The notes beneath the pieces are model-generated. The model made no database searches. It was not told the DNA's origin and worked only from the letters and a program-made list of their open reading frames with translations. Positions 1 through 13,600 of a stretch of 64,000 nucleotides of DNA are shown here, piece after piece (position 1 is the first letter of the stretch; each line of letters begins with the position of its first letter). This stretch comes from Serinus canaria (lineage: Eukaryota; Chordata; Aves; Passeriformes; Fringillidae): positions 68,637,934 to 68,701,933 of the forward strand of contig NC_066313.1 of NCBI RefSeq assembly GCF_022539315.1, in the 5' to 3' direction. The translations under genes and the position numbers were made by a program.

Positions 1-499
1 TGATTTTGATCCAGAATGTTTATATGTATTACCTGTAGTTAATTTTATTAATTTATTTTAGGTCAACAGTCTTGCCAGAAACTAATATTTTGCTTTTATT
101 GCAAAAGATAAAATGTATGTTCTCTAAACACAGAGCAAGAATAGGTAGTGGCTATCCCAAGTCTGTGAACAGTGTTTCCCATTCAAAATTAAAAAATCTT
201 TTGAGATTCAGAGTATTTCAGCCACTAAGTTTCACTACACTTCTCTGAAGAAAATTCTTATTTAACTTTTATCCATTTATTCCACTTTCTCATGATACGT
301 ATATATATCCTATTTTTGCCTTTGGTCTGTGACTTTAAAAGATTTAATGGAAATATAAGTCATTAAAGTAACACAAAAAAATGAAATTTCTGCATCTTGT
401 TCTTCATTCATAATCACAAACAGTAAGACAGTATAAACACATAAATATATTTAAATCACAGTTTGGGTAGAAATGTGTATATACGGTTTCCAAACGCAA
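1..499. other. AT-rich noncoding sequence, nothing recognised
   Basis: There is no open frame of note, no repeat family I recognise and no RNA gene signature. The sequence is ordinary AT-rich vertebrate noncoding DNA leading into the CR1 fragment. Confidence 0.6.
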
Positions 500-1624
500 T
501 CGGATTTCAGCAAAGCATTTGATGCTCTCTCACAGCATCCTTCTGGAGAAAACATCCAGCATTCAGGTGGATAAACACATCATGTGATGGGTGAGAAACT
601 GGCTCCTGGTTTGGGCACAAAGGGTTACAGTGAATGGGTGACATCAGACTGGTGAGCTGTCACCAGTGGGGTTCAGCAGGGCCCCATCCTCAGTCCTGGG
701 CTCTTCAGCATCTTCATAAATGACTTGGATGCAGGACTGGAAGGGGGTACTAAGGGAGTTTGCAAACAATACAAAACTGGAAGGAGCTGTTGACTTCCAC
801 AAAGGCAGGGAGGCCCTGCAGAGAGACCTTGACAGATTAGAGAACTGGGAAATCACCAACCATATGAAGTTCAACAAGGGCAAGTGCTGAATTCCACACC
901 TGGGCTGGGGCAATCCTGGTTGTGTGTATAGACCAGGGAATGAGAGGCTGGAAATCATTGCCACAACTAGGGACCTCAGGGTTCTGGTCAGTGGCAAGTT
1001 GAGCATGAGTCAGCAGTGCCCTGGCAGCCAGGAGGGTCAGCTGTGTCCTGGGGGGCATCAGGCACAGCATCTCCAGCTGGGCAAGGGAAGGGATTGTCGC
1101 CTCTGCCCTGCACTGGGGTGGCCTCACCTCAGGTGCTGTGTGCAGATTTGGGCATCACAAGATAAGACAGATATCAAGTCATTAGAGACTGTCCAAAGGA
1201 GGGCAACAAAGATGGGGAAGGTCTGGGGGGGAAGCCTTATGAAGAGCAGCTGAGGTCCCTTGGCATCTTCAGCCTGGAAAAGAAGAGACTTAAAAGGAGA
1301 CTTCATCACAGCTACAACATCCTCATGAGGGGAAAAGGAGGGACAGACACTTCTCTGCAGTGGTCAGTGACAGGACTCTGGGGAATGGCTTGAAATTGCA
1401 TCAGGGGAGGTGTAGAAAATGATTCTTCACCCAGAGGGTTGTTGGACAGAGGAGCAGGCTCCCCAGTGAAGTGGTCACAACACTAACCTGACAGGTCAAG
1501 AAGCATTTGCACTATGTCCTTGGGCACATGATGTGACTCTTGGGGATGGTCCTGTTCAGGGTCAGGAGTTATACCTGATGGTCCTCATGGGTCCCTTCCA
1601 ACTCAATGTATTCTGTAATTCTGA
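500..1624 (+). mobile_element. CR1 LINE, 5'-truncated and inactive, 3' half of ORF2 plus 3' UTR
   Basis: This is a non-LTR retrotransposon of the avian CR1 group, which moves by target-primed reverse transcription. Near 503 the frame reads DFSKAFD, the CR1 reverse-transcriptase block containing the first catalytic aspartate. Near 680-730 there is a GPIL...FSIFINDLD block. The later catalytic block, normally FADDTKL, reads FANNTKL at 759-779, so both aspartates are lost. That block is also in a different frame from the first, so at least one frameshift lies between them. The sequence around 1137-1210 and 1240-1330 matches the C-terminal part of CR1 ORF2. The end carries the typical GGGTCCCTTCCAACTCAA tail followed by an ATTCTGTAATTCTG terminal repeat. 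The 5' end is truncated, as is usual for CR1. The open frames within it on both strands are remnants or shadows. Confidence 0.9.
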
Positions 1625-4600
1625 AATAATCTCTCAGACCCAATGTTTAGTGCATACAGTAGTGCCACCTTTTGGTTGTAATTCTCACTGATACATATAG
1701 GTACATTACAAATATTTTGTCCCAAAAACTTCATCATAGTCAAAACTTAAACATGCTAGATAAAATAGATGATTTCAGGAATTTGTCTTCAGTTCTTTGA
1801 CAGTCTTTCGGGATTTTCAGAGCAAGATGTTCAAGTTTATGTAAATCTACTTGTGCCATTTACCATTACAGGTCTAAGTTAGCCAAAGCCTATATGTGAG
1901 GCCCAGGTCTACAAACTTGATGATTTGACTTCCCAAAAGGTTACTTACTCAGTATAAGTTTTTAAACTTGTGACATCAGCCAATGCATTTTCTTTCACTC
2001 TGTTTGAAAAAAAAGACCTTAGGGGACAGCAGATCTTGTAAACTACTTAAACCTTACCCACTGCTTCTAGAGATCCATCAGAAGCCTAGAAAAATCACAC
2101 GTTTTTCAGACTCCTGCTTTCTGGCAAGGTTTAGAACTAATCACAAACTTTCACATTTAGTTATCTATTAGATCACTTGGAACCCATTATCTTCAAAGAT
2201 GTATTTGGGTAAAAATATTCACCCAATATAAACCTGGGTGAAGGAAGTAAAAGAGTAAGTGAAAACTATGAAGTTTAATGTGTATTTTTTTTATCATTCA
2301 CAGCTGATGTAATTCTAAAGGCAAACATTACTGTTATGTTAAGTCTTAGAAGTTACTGAAATTAGGTAGTCCATGTGACATCTACATGTAGATGTCTAAA
2401 TGTAAACTGCATATCTAAGCTCCTGTTACAGCCAATGTAAACCTTGGTTTTGGTTCAGTTGCCCAAACAGTGGGAAATATATACATATATATAACATGTA
2501 TATATAGAATGTATGACACGAGGTGTTGGAAGCAATCATACTTTCTGTAAGGTCAGATGAAGTTTGAACAATTTGTGTATGTTAAGGCGTCTCAAATGCC
2601 ACTGACCATTTGTGTTCAGTCTTGTCCCTGTATTGCAGGTAATTTAAATGCCCAAGTGCAGGTCTCTGCTTCTTTACCTGACCTCACCCCATACTGCCTG
2701 TTGAATTTGAGGTCTGTTCTTACACTGACTTCAATACATATATGTAGATACAAATGTTAGTCAAAAAGGCTTTTTGGGGAAAAAAAGTGCTTACTTTGCC
2801 TTCTTGGAGTCTCAGCAGTGTAATGAAGATGCAAAAGGTAGTTGTTTCTAACTGAATTACAACAATGCAAGAGTATTTGAAGGGGGGGGGTCTCACTCTT
2901 AACAGCCTTCAACAAACAATGCCAACACAAACAGACCCAAGTAACAGAAGGAAGATTCACTAATAGACAAAATCCTTTCAATTCCTAACCCTTTTCTTTG
3001 GTGTTACAGTCCTCCAATGTTCCTCTGGGTCCAGAGGGAAAAAGCTCCTGGGGTGGAACAAAATAAAATTGTGTGCACTTATGGTGGAGTTACACCAGTG
3101 CCCCACAGTCACAGCCAGGAGGAGTGTGGTGCCTGTGGCCCTCCCTGGCCAGGACATGACTCTGGGCTCCCTGTGTGGGTTCAAAGAAAGAGAAAAATTC
3201 TGTGTAGCCATAGGTAACATTGAAAAATAGACTGAAATGGGGAAAGCAATGTGTTAATTGTAGTTGAAACCTGCTATTTCTTAGACTGGAAGTCCATTAT
3301 AACCATGATGAGATGTAGATATAAAAGAACTATAAACCAAAAAAAGCAACATAGCAGAAGGAAATAATGATTCAAGATAATTGTTTCTCCAAAGTAATCT
3401 GCAGAAAAAGTGCTGTGAATTAACAACCAGTTCATCAGAAAATAAAACATGTTATTTAATTTTAAAAATCTATTTCAAGTGAGACTCTTGCAACATCACC
3501 AGAATATATATTTCAACTAAACAGACTAATTTATTTGGACACTGCATCCAAGTATAGTGTTTTTATTAAATGATTCTTTTAGTACTGTATTTTAATATTA
3601 TTTATTCAGTATTTTTATACTTCAGACAATTTTTTCCCTTTTATTCAATTTATTCTGTGTATCTCTGTGTTGAAATCCTTGATGGTCTTACAGAAAAGAT
3701 AGATCAGCAGTTTTAACACAGTTTTTCTCCCCAAGACATTTTGCTGGTTTCAAAAAGCTGTAGAGAATACCACTTACAACATGACCTTTATCACCTGAAG
3801 AAGTTAAAGTTATAATGAGGTTTCCCAAGCTGTTTGCAGGAAGTGTTATGGACTTGATGTGATATATACACCTGAATTTTACTGACATCATGCTATTTGG
3901 GGATTCTGAGATGACATTTTAAGACAAATCTTTCCTCATGACCTTCTTAGTTACCAAAAGTTTAATTCTGTTTTCATTTCTATATAGAATTTACAGTGCA
4001 CCAAGTGATACTTGGAATTAAAAAGCCATTTGACTCCAACTGTCTTCAGGACTGGGTGCCAAAACCTAAAATGTCTTTTGAATTTTTTTTCTTTGCTTGA
4101 ACTGGCCTTTTCAATAGATTGGATTGGACTGCTCTGCTCAAGAATTCTGGTCTAGGCAGGGAAAATTAGTCCTTGTGTCAGAATTATGGCCTTAATAGCA
4201 TTGAAAACAGCCTGCTTTGCTGTCCTAAGGAGTAAAATCCCTTAACACATTTTGGCCCCCCCAAGGGGACTGTCACATTATGATGTGTTGTGCTGTCTCC
4301 CTGACAACTGAAGAAACAGATCTTGAAGTCATGACAGCTTCTTCTGACTGGTACTTGCAGAAAGTGTCCTTTGACATGGGGAAGATATTTTGGTGTTTTT
4401 TTATGTCTGTATAATCATTCCCACAGTGCTGCCTGTGTAATGAAAATGCCTTCAAAAGATCTGTCCCATTATACTTTTCTCACAGAAACATCAATCAGCA
4501 ATGAACAAATAGGCACAGAAAAATAATAAAGCTCTGAGACATTTATCTCCAAGAAAAGCTTCCTGTTTTAACTGGTCAACTTAGTATAAAATTCTCTGTG

Positions 4601-7600
4601 ATCTATGTCAGGTCTGTCAACTCCCACTAATAGATACACAACCCTTGCAGAGATTCATTGGCAGATTATTCTAAAACTTAAGATGAAAAAAGTGTGCATT
4701 TTTAATTTTCAGATTTAATTTTGACACACATTTTAAAAAAAATTACCTGAACAAGAGACAAATGGAAAGAGAAACTAATATTTATATTGTTTAGACTTTA
4801 CAATAGTGAATATGTTTAATATGGTATTGATATGGTTCTATTATTTTTAGCCAATCAGCAAATCCTGGTGAAATTCTTGAAGGAAAACAAATCACAACAA
4901 GAATTGGTTTTGCTGAAACGCAAGGAATCTGCTTCAGGAAGTCTGTCTATTTCATTTAGAGACTTCTGCTTTGGAGAAATAGAGAGGAAAGCTTGATTAG
5001 TAAGAAAAAAAAAAAAAAACCCTCTCACAAACTGAAGGCTGCATAACTGGGCAGCTTTTATGCACGACCCACTGCTATGCATAGGTTACAAAATCCAGAA
5101 AAGAGCATGTGCTTCAGTCACAAGTAAGAATGGAAAAATCTGATCTTTCAAAAAAAAAGAGAAAAAGCAAGATTTAAGAATTATTTTCTTCCAAATGATG
5201 TAAATTGCATTAGCTGCCATTAATTTCTGTTGATGATGTAATACTTGGATCAATAAAAAGAAATTTAATCTTTGAAATAATTAATATATAATATTGTCTA
5301 CTGAAAATATTATTCAGTGGTAGACTAACATCACTAATAGATGTGTTAATCAAACATGAATGATTTTACTAGGCAGTGATATTCATCATACTTAAATATT
5401 GTGGAGGGTTTAATTTTTTTATACAAAATTAATGTCAGCTTTTCTGACTATTTATATTTTTATGAAAAAATGTTGTGGTAGAGACATTTGTGTTTGTGTT
5501 TCAATATTCCAATTTATGAAGAAGGTACAGTTATTTTATCTATATCTACATCTGTACTGACATCTATATCTAGATCATCTATGTGAGTATCTACATCTAT
5601 CTATCTGCATACATCTACATATATATATAATTAATTTATTAAAAATATAATTAATAGTATTTCATTTTCTGAGTTTTGGAACCAAATCAGTTTGAAAATA
5701 ATCAAACAACCCAAGATTTTTTTGACTGACTAATTTTTTCCAAATACCACTCTTTCACTAAAACCCACTGTACAACTCAGCAGAGCTGTCATGTTTTATT
5801 TGTGTAAGACCTAGAACACATAAATAAGGCTTTTGCAGTGAAAAACAAGGTAATTTGACAGAACATGATAGAAAACTATCACAACAGCTTCCTGAGCAAT
5901 TGGTTTTCAGCCTGCTAACTTACCTGATAGCTTGTGGGAAAATATAGAAATTATTGACATTGTATGATATTATTTACCAGAAATTATTTTAGGATTAAAT
6001 GCTTTGTTATGAAAATCTGCCAGCTTTTCCTTTGTGTGTATGCATGTAAGAAAGTAGTCATAAAGAATTTTATAAAGAGCAGGGATAAGAAAGATTTGAT
6101 GGACAGTGCTCTAAAAAAGTCCTATTTCTCTGAGTAGCTCTCTCTCACAGCTGGCTTTTCCACTCCTAATTACTACCTTAAGGAAAAATCATCTTATCTA
6201 CCTGCTATTCTTGTAGGCTGCTGGCTGCTGTAGTTCTGCTCAGTGTCTCACTTTCCTATTTATAGGCTTGGATATTTTTCTTTCTCTTTCATGCTCTCCC
6301 AGTTTATCACACCCATCCTCTCCACAGGAGTAGACTCTCGTGTATGTGCTCAGAAGGGCATATGTGCATTACTTTATGGGTTGAAGCTTAGATCTGTATG
6401 GATCTGGGGATCAAACAGGGAAGTGAACCTGAACTGCAGTCAAGTATTTGCTGGCTAATAACAAAATGACTGACTTTTCTGCAGAAAGGAGGATCCTTCT
6501 CCTTTTGTATGTTTTGATTCATTGCCTTTACTGCATATAAGGTGCTCCATAGGAAATAATAATACAAAAAATGCCCAAAAAACAAAGAAACAAAAAAATA
6601 TCTTACCCACACAACAAAAAAAAACCCACCCAGGTCTAATCTTTATAAGTGTGGGAAGATGTAATTGCATTGCCCATTTCAGATCTGTGTAAAAGACTGG
6701 CTGTATGGTTGGAAGATGGGGCCCTGTTCCTCTTCCCCTCATATCCAGACATTCATTCCCTCTGGTGACTTTGCCACATGAACTAGCTCAATGTGTGAGC
6801 AGATGTGCTGCTGCAATACAGGGAGAAAGGGAGGCCAGGAAAATTCCTAAATGGATACTACCCATAAGATGCCTTTTCTTGTACTGTCAATCCTGAGTTA
6901 TTTTTTTAGGAATGGGCAATGTTGTTATCTCCTTTTCAGATGGCTCACTTTATGCAAATTAATGAAAGTCATTGTCCCACTCCACAGTTACTGTGATTCC
7001 TTAGCCTTAAGTGAAGATGAGTATCCCACATGGCTCTGGCTTCCAGCACTGTTTAAACTTTTACTATTTAGATTTCTATGGACATCTGATTCAGGAGTGA
7101 AGGAATGATTTGATTCTGTTTTTCCTCCACAAATTTTGTAATGATGGTCTTTTCCCACTGAGTATGTTGGAGTTTTATATCATATTTTATACATATTTTG
7201 GTCTAGGATATGGATCAGTAATTTAGCTCTATTTTATTCACGTCTTAAAGCTCTACTTTTATCTGTTAGCTTTGAAGAAATTTTTATTGGGATAGCAGAG
7301 AATCTTTAGTTTTTCAGAATACCTAACAAATTAAGACACAACGCTCCACAGTTAAAGGAAATCTACAATATTTTCATTGATTTTGGTATGAAATAACTCA
7401 AGATATTAGATTCCTGCAATTTAATATATTTATGAAGATTAAGTTAGCAAAAGCAGAGCATATCTCCTCTGTATCTCTTGAGCTTGTTTCCAAGTTTGAT
7501 AATATTTATGGCATACTTACATTTTTGGACTAACAGATGTTCATTCTTGGTTGAACCACAGAAGACTTCATAGAGGTAGTACCTACTGGTGTCTTTATGT

Positions 7601-10600
7601 CCACTGGCTGGTCATATCACTAGGATTAATCAACAGAAATAAATTATCCAGAAGAAATTAGTAAATACAGAAAAATTATGGGGGATACTTCTAGGGATTT
7701 TACATATGTATTATAATGCTAATACACCGGAAGTTTAAATACTCCTGTTATATAAATGAAGTATTCTCAGTAATATTTTTGACAATGAAATATAATTTTT
7801 GACTTCCAAAAAGGAGATGGAAAGAAGGTGCCTTTCATATAACCATATTTCAGAAAAACTTGAAGGAAATGGGAATCATAAAACTCTACTCTTATTCCAA
7901 TACTATTGGATTCACTAATATCCTTGCCCTGCCCCCCTCCAAATAAATTTTCCTTCATTAAAATTTTAGTGTGATACTTTTTGCATCCATTTACCTATGT
8001 AGAGCTCATTGTTTGTTGCTGCATTTAAAAAACAAAACAAAACAAAAAAACAAACCAATTTATTCTGTGAGAAATAAGAAACAAAAGCCATTAAAGTTAA
8101 CTAGCAGATTATTTCTATGTAACTTTTGCTTACATAATATCCCAATGGATATATTTTCTGCTTATTCTCTTAAGTCCTACAAAATTAGGAAGAAGAATAC
8201 AGACAAATACCATATAGTATGTATACATTTGTAGAAGAGACTGAAAACCAAAATCATTCAAAAGGTAGCAACATTTTGCTATGGATATATGTGAACATTT
8301 TGAAATCTACCTCAGAGTGGGAAAAAAAACCCAGACCAATTCAAACTCAAAACCCAGTGTCACATAAAAGTAGTTTTAAGAATATGCCGATTTTTTAAAA
8401 GAATTTCCAATTATTTCAATAAAAAAATCCAAATCATGTTAAGTGAGATTATGCAATGGTTCACATACTCTTTTTTTTCTATCTTGTTTTATTATTAGGG
8501 CAAAGAAATTTCTAGTTTCTCTCAGGAGCATTTAAGTTAGGAGCAACAACCAGGAAGGATGGAGGAAAAATTAAGAAGATGTAGATAAGGCTTTTTTGCA
8601 TCTCTGTAATGGTTCCTACAGAGTGCTTTAGCAATGGCTACATTCAGTCAGGATTTACAAATGTTTTTCAAGGACCATGTATTTTTACCATTCCTCAAAT
8701 CTAAAAGTAGACCAAATATCTTTTTGTTGATAAATTCTGCCATTAAGTAGGGGTTTTTTACAAAATATTTCTCTTTGCATATCCTACTCTTTCTTAGGTT
8801 TTTTCATGTTCTAATAAAGATTATTACTGAGTTTTCTTGGTAAACACCATCATTCTAGTAACAGCATCATGCCTATTTCTAATTCATGGGGATTTTGTCC
8901 AACTATAAAGAAACACACTGAAAGGAAAATTGAACAGAATAATTTTCATTTTCAAGCTATTCAGCAAAAAATCTGAATGTACAATAAAATCCCTCATTTT
9001 ACATGACTTATGCACACAAATAGCAGTAGAGATATATGCACTGAAAAGTGTAAATACTAGACTCTGTGGAATGCCATAGAACTCAGGACAAGTCAGAAAT
9101 AAAAAAAAAAAACCCAAAACCCAAAAACTGACAAGCTTTTCTTAGTCATCCTTACTTATTCCACCCCTTATATGACAGTATATATTTTTTTTTTTTTACC
9201 TAGAAATTATTCCTGTCCTTGTGGAAATGAATGGCAATACATGATTTCTTTGGGCACCTTTCCTTATTTTTCCATATTGTGTTTCTCTAAGACGATCTAC
9301 AGAGACTGTCACCAGTCCCTTTCTAAAAAAAAAAAATCAGAAAAGTCACCTCCAAATGCTAGGGGCTTTATATAAGGATTTCTTTGACTGGCAGGAAATT
9401 TTCAGCCTTTCTTTTTTTTAATCTTTTTTCTACAAAAGAACAACTGAGAAAAAATAGCTAAAAACAAGCAGATAATGCAGTCAGAAAGCAATCTTTCAAA
9501 AATGGAAGAGGCTGGACAAACTTCTCGTAAATGACTAGATATTTTTGGCAGCTGTGTGTGCCCCTTTCACCTTTATTTAGATGCATTCCTTATGATAGAA
9601 AGCTTTGGAAAAGAAATCATATAAAAAAGTAAAGTATATTTTCCAAGAGCATATGATAAGCAAGAAAATAACAGCAGACTTTATGGGCACTAAGGTTTTA
9701 TCTTCAAGAACTCGGAAGAAAATAAATAAATTCACAAGAAGGGACAGTCATTCATTACCAGAATCTTTCCTGTGCTTCAGATATTGCCAGAAAACTGAGA
9801 TGAGTTTTGCATTCGCAAATGAAACACGACACAATCTTGTTTTGCATGGGCTTGCTTTCTGTAATGAAAGTTTTACACAGCTTTTCTTCATGAAGGAAAA
9901 TGTTGATTGAAAATATTTGTGACAGTTGTGGGAAGTTAACAAAGTTGCTATTACAGTACTTCAATAAAATGTTGCCACTTTAAATGCTAGGTACTAAAGT
10001 GGTTGGAGCCTACAGCAGCATTTTAGACACTATGCTGTGTGTGAGCTCACATTCCATTAAATGAGTCACTTCTTCTGACTGACACCCCATTTGCTCAGTG
10101 GAAACACTGAAGTTATTTACTGGATGGAAAAATGAAGTCAAACATGAATTTATATTCCTATACTTTGTGACAGCAAAAGATGTGACTTGCTTGTCAGAAT
10201 TTGCAGAGTATGAAAAAGCTATTTAAAATTTGTGAAGCCTTCTGAAAAAGTATTGATTGAGAAGATATATTCTAAGTGAACACAAATATTGTTACAATAG
10301 TTTTTACGAAATTTATGTGTGTCAATGGGTAGTAAAACTCTAGATTATGAGAGATAATATGTCTTTTAACACAGCCATGTCAGGGCTTTTCTTTACTTTT
10401 TCCAGTTTTTATTTTCTCAGGGTATTTGAAGTTATGCCTACAATGGATTGAATAAAATAAAAAATTAAAATGAATATTCCAATAAATATAAAATTCACAT
10501 TTATAGAATTGCTTTCATGGGCTTTGTATTCTTTAATTCTTAAGTTGTCTTACATGAACCCAAAAATTTTGTACATTTTCTTGCCTTTAGATATTATAAA

Positions 10601-13600
10601 GATTTAACTGACCATAATTCAGTCACATACATTTTATAGGAGCTGAAAAGTTAAATAAGAGTCTGATCTATTCCAGGAACCTTGTATCTCCAACAGACAG
10701 GAATTCTATAGGAAAGAAGACTTGCTCCTATCTCTCTGTCTTCTTCCATTTCCTTTTCTTCCTTTTGGTTGAAAGAACTACAGAAGTTCTTAAAGGGAAC
10801 TAAAGAATAAAGGATACAGCTGTGTATTGGACAAGGTTAAAAATCTGCCTGGGGGGCAGTTAAAAGCAGTTTAATATCCTTGTAAGTTAAATGTGCATAA
10901 CTAATCTGACAGTGTTACAGGCTGTGCCACAAAGTATGTATACTAGAGGTAGACTGGGGGGTAATGGCTTGGAATCTGGGCCTTCCTGTCGTGGAGCATA
11001 GACCAATAGCAGAAAATTCTCATAAGACCCATGCTCACACAAAACATTATTAACTGTGTAAGGTAAAAAATGTGAATCAAAAAATGGAGAGTCCAAGATT
11101 TTTTTTCTTTTCCTTTTCCACAGCACAAGCTTCTCTCAGAATAAACAAATAAGTAAGTAAATAAGTAAAAAAATAAGTAAGCGCAAGTCTACTTAATTTG
11201 AATTCAGAAGCTATGTTGTGTTGGATACAACTGAAATATGAAAATTGAAGTTCTGATTTACATTTTTTCACAGATCTGATAACTCAAAGTGAAGATTCAG
11301 AGACACTTGGACTCTGAAAAATGTAGTGAAGGAGTCACACCAAAGCGCTTTTTCAAGTTAATGAGAGACATTTCCAGCTAGTGATTCATTCTGTTTTAAA
11401 GCAGATAAATAATGTTAATTACCCCCAGGGTATAGCTGCACTGATTATTGACAACTACTAAAATGTAAGTTATGCCTGGAACCTTACTTACTTTCTTATG
11501 CTGAAGTTAAACAAAAAATCTCACTCTTAGTGCTTTTCCTTTCCCTTCTTCTGTAAAATATGTGGGTTTTTAAAGACCCATGTATTGTAAAGGGTGCTTT
11601 TTCAAATTTAATATTTAATTTTCCATTTAATCATAGGAAATAATATGAATTTTAATGTCTAACACTGTAAACGCCCAAATATTTTTACATTACAATATAT
11701 AATATTATAATACTAAGAATTTAAGTACCCTCTGTTTCTAGATGTGCTGTTTCAGCTATGCTATATCTATGTCAGAAAATCAGACACTCCTTGAAAACAT
11801 TCTCATGTGATGGATCTCACTCCCATGAAATATTAAGCTATTTAAATGATCTTCAGGCATGGCTCTGGACCATTCCAGCCAATATTTAACCAAACAGTTC
11901 CTGGATTTGGTTTGGGAGCTGGCATGTTTCAGGTGCCACTCCCAACTTGTGTGCAAGTAGCATCTTGGTTTGGAGAATAATAGTGTTTAATAATACAGAA
12001 GTTTTTAATGCCAGCCACATTACATTACATGTCTAAGAATTTTCCCCTGACTATATTTCCTTAAGCATGGAAGTCTTAATTTTAAGACCAAACTGACAGC
12101 ACAAAAGAACCTTGACTGACACTAGCCAACTGGTAGCCTTTACTAAGATCTGAGTGCTAAGACATATTTAATAGCTGACCCATATATATCACCTTGAATT
12201 TTATCTCACATCTTTGGATTTTAAAATTGTTCAAAATTACTTCTATTTTATTCAACAGTATTAATATTGTGGAAAAAAATATTTAGAGAAATTCATATTG
12301 ATAGTTTCATTGTTAAAATGGGGCTCTTACATGAAGGACACATCTAGAAACACAGATTAGGAATCAAAATTAAAAAGCAGGTTACACTACTGTGAGAAAT
12401 TCAGTATAACAAAATCTGTCTCCAAAGCTATAAAATATTTATCTGAATTAAAAAATTCATCTTTCACCTGCGTATTTTAAATACTAAGAATGATTTTTGC
12501 CTATTTGCAGTTCTATAAAAATGGAAATGGTTGATATTTTTTATTGCTGTAAAAGTTATTAGTACAAATTTATTTGCATTAGAATTCATATTATTAACTC
12601 AGGTATCAGTTTAAATTTAATTTAGAGTATTTAGGTGTCTGATGGCAAAGTGCAGTAGATGTATGGAGGTTGTATTTTGTGCAGATCTGTAGGAACCAAA
12701 TGAACATAAGATATAAATGAAACTCAAAATGGATTAAAAACCACTGTGAAATAAAAATAGGGAGAAATACTATTTAGTCTGACATTCAGAAAGGTATTCC
12801 ATAAATGCTAGCCATTTCTTCTGGAAGGGTCAGGAGGGAGTATTTCTTACAATTCTTTCTAGAAGCTAGTTTGTATGGATAATTTTTCACAGTGCAGAAT
12901 GCATTGATCAAAAAGGACTGAGTATTAATATTTGACATAGTATAGAAAGTGTAATAAATCAAATTTCCTCTGTTACTTTGAAGTAAATTCTCAAAATAAG
13001 CTTACTTCTTCCACCTCTACTAAAACAGATCTCAGTTTGTTAGATACTTTTCTGTCACAAGTTTCCCTATATTTTAAAGTGCAAGGATTTAATCTTAAAA
13101 ACAATTTAAGCTGAAAGGGAAAGGCTGGATCTGCAGTCACTTAAACACTGGAAAACCTCTAAATGTACTGGCTTGAATGTATTGGTGAGCCAAAAATAGA
13201 CATTCCAGGTCATGCACACTTCCTGTATGCCTTGATAGCAGAAGATAAGAATAGGGATGACAGGCACAGACCCTTTGAAACAAGTCTAACCCTGAGCCTT
13301 GGAAAAGGGAGTTAAATTTAAGTCTGATATACAGAAGTTTAAAAAGTAAGGTTTCTACCAAAATGTTAATGACTCATAATACTTTCCTGGCTTTTTTGTC
13401 TGTACTATGGTTTCTACAAAATTAGGAACACTGCTCCAAATTTTCCTTTTTTTATTTCTCATGTTCTTTCATATCACAATATTATGATACTTATATTGAA
13501 TTGACAGATACAGTAGTAGAAATTAAGATAAGAATATTTTCTAGCTGGTGAATGAAACTATTCTTATGAAAATGTGATTATTATTTAGAAGAAACATTTG

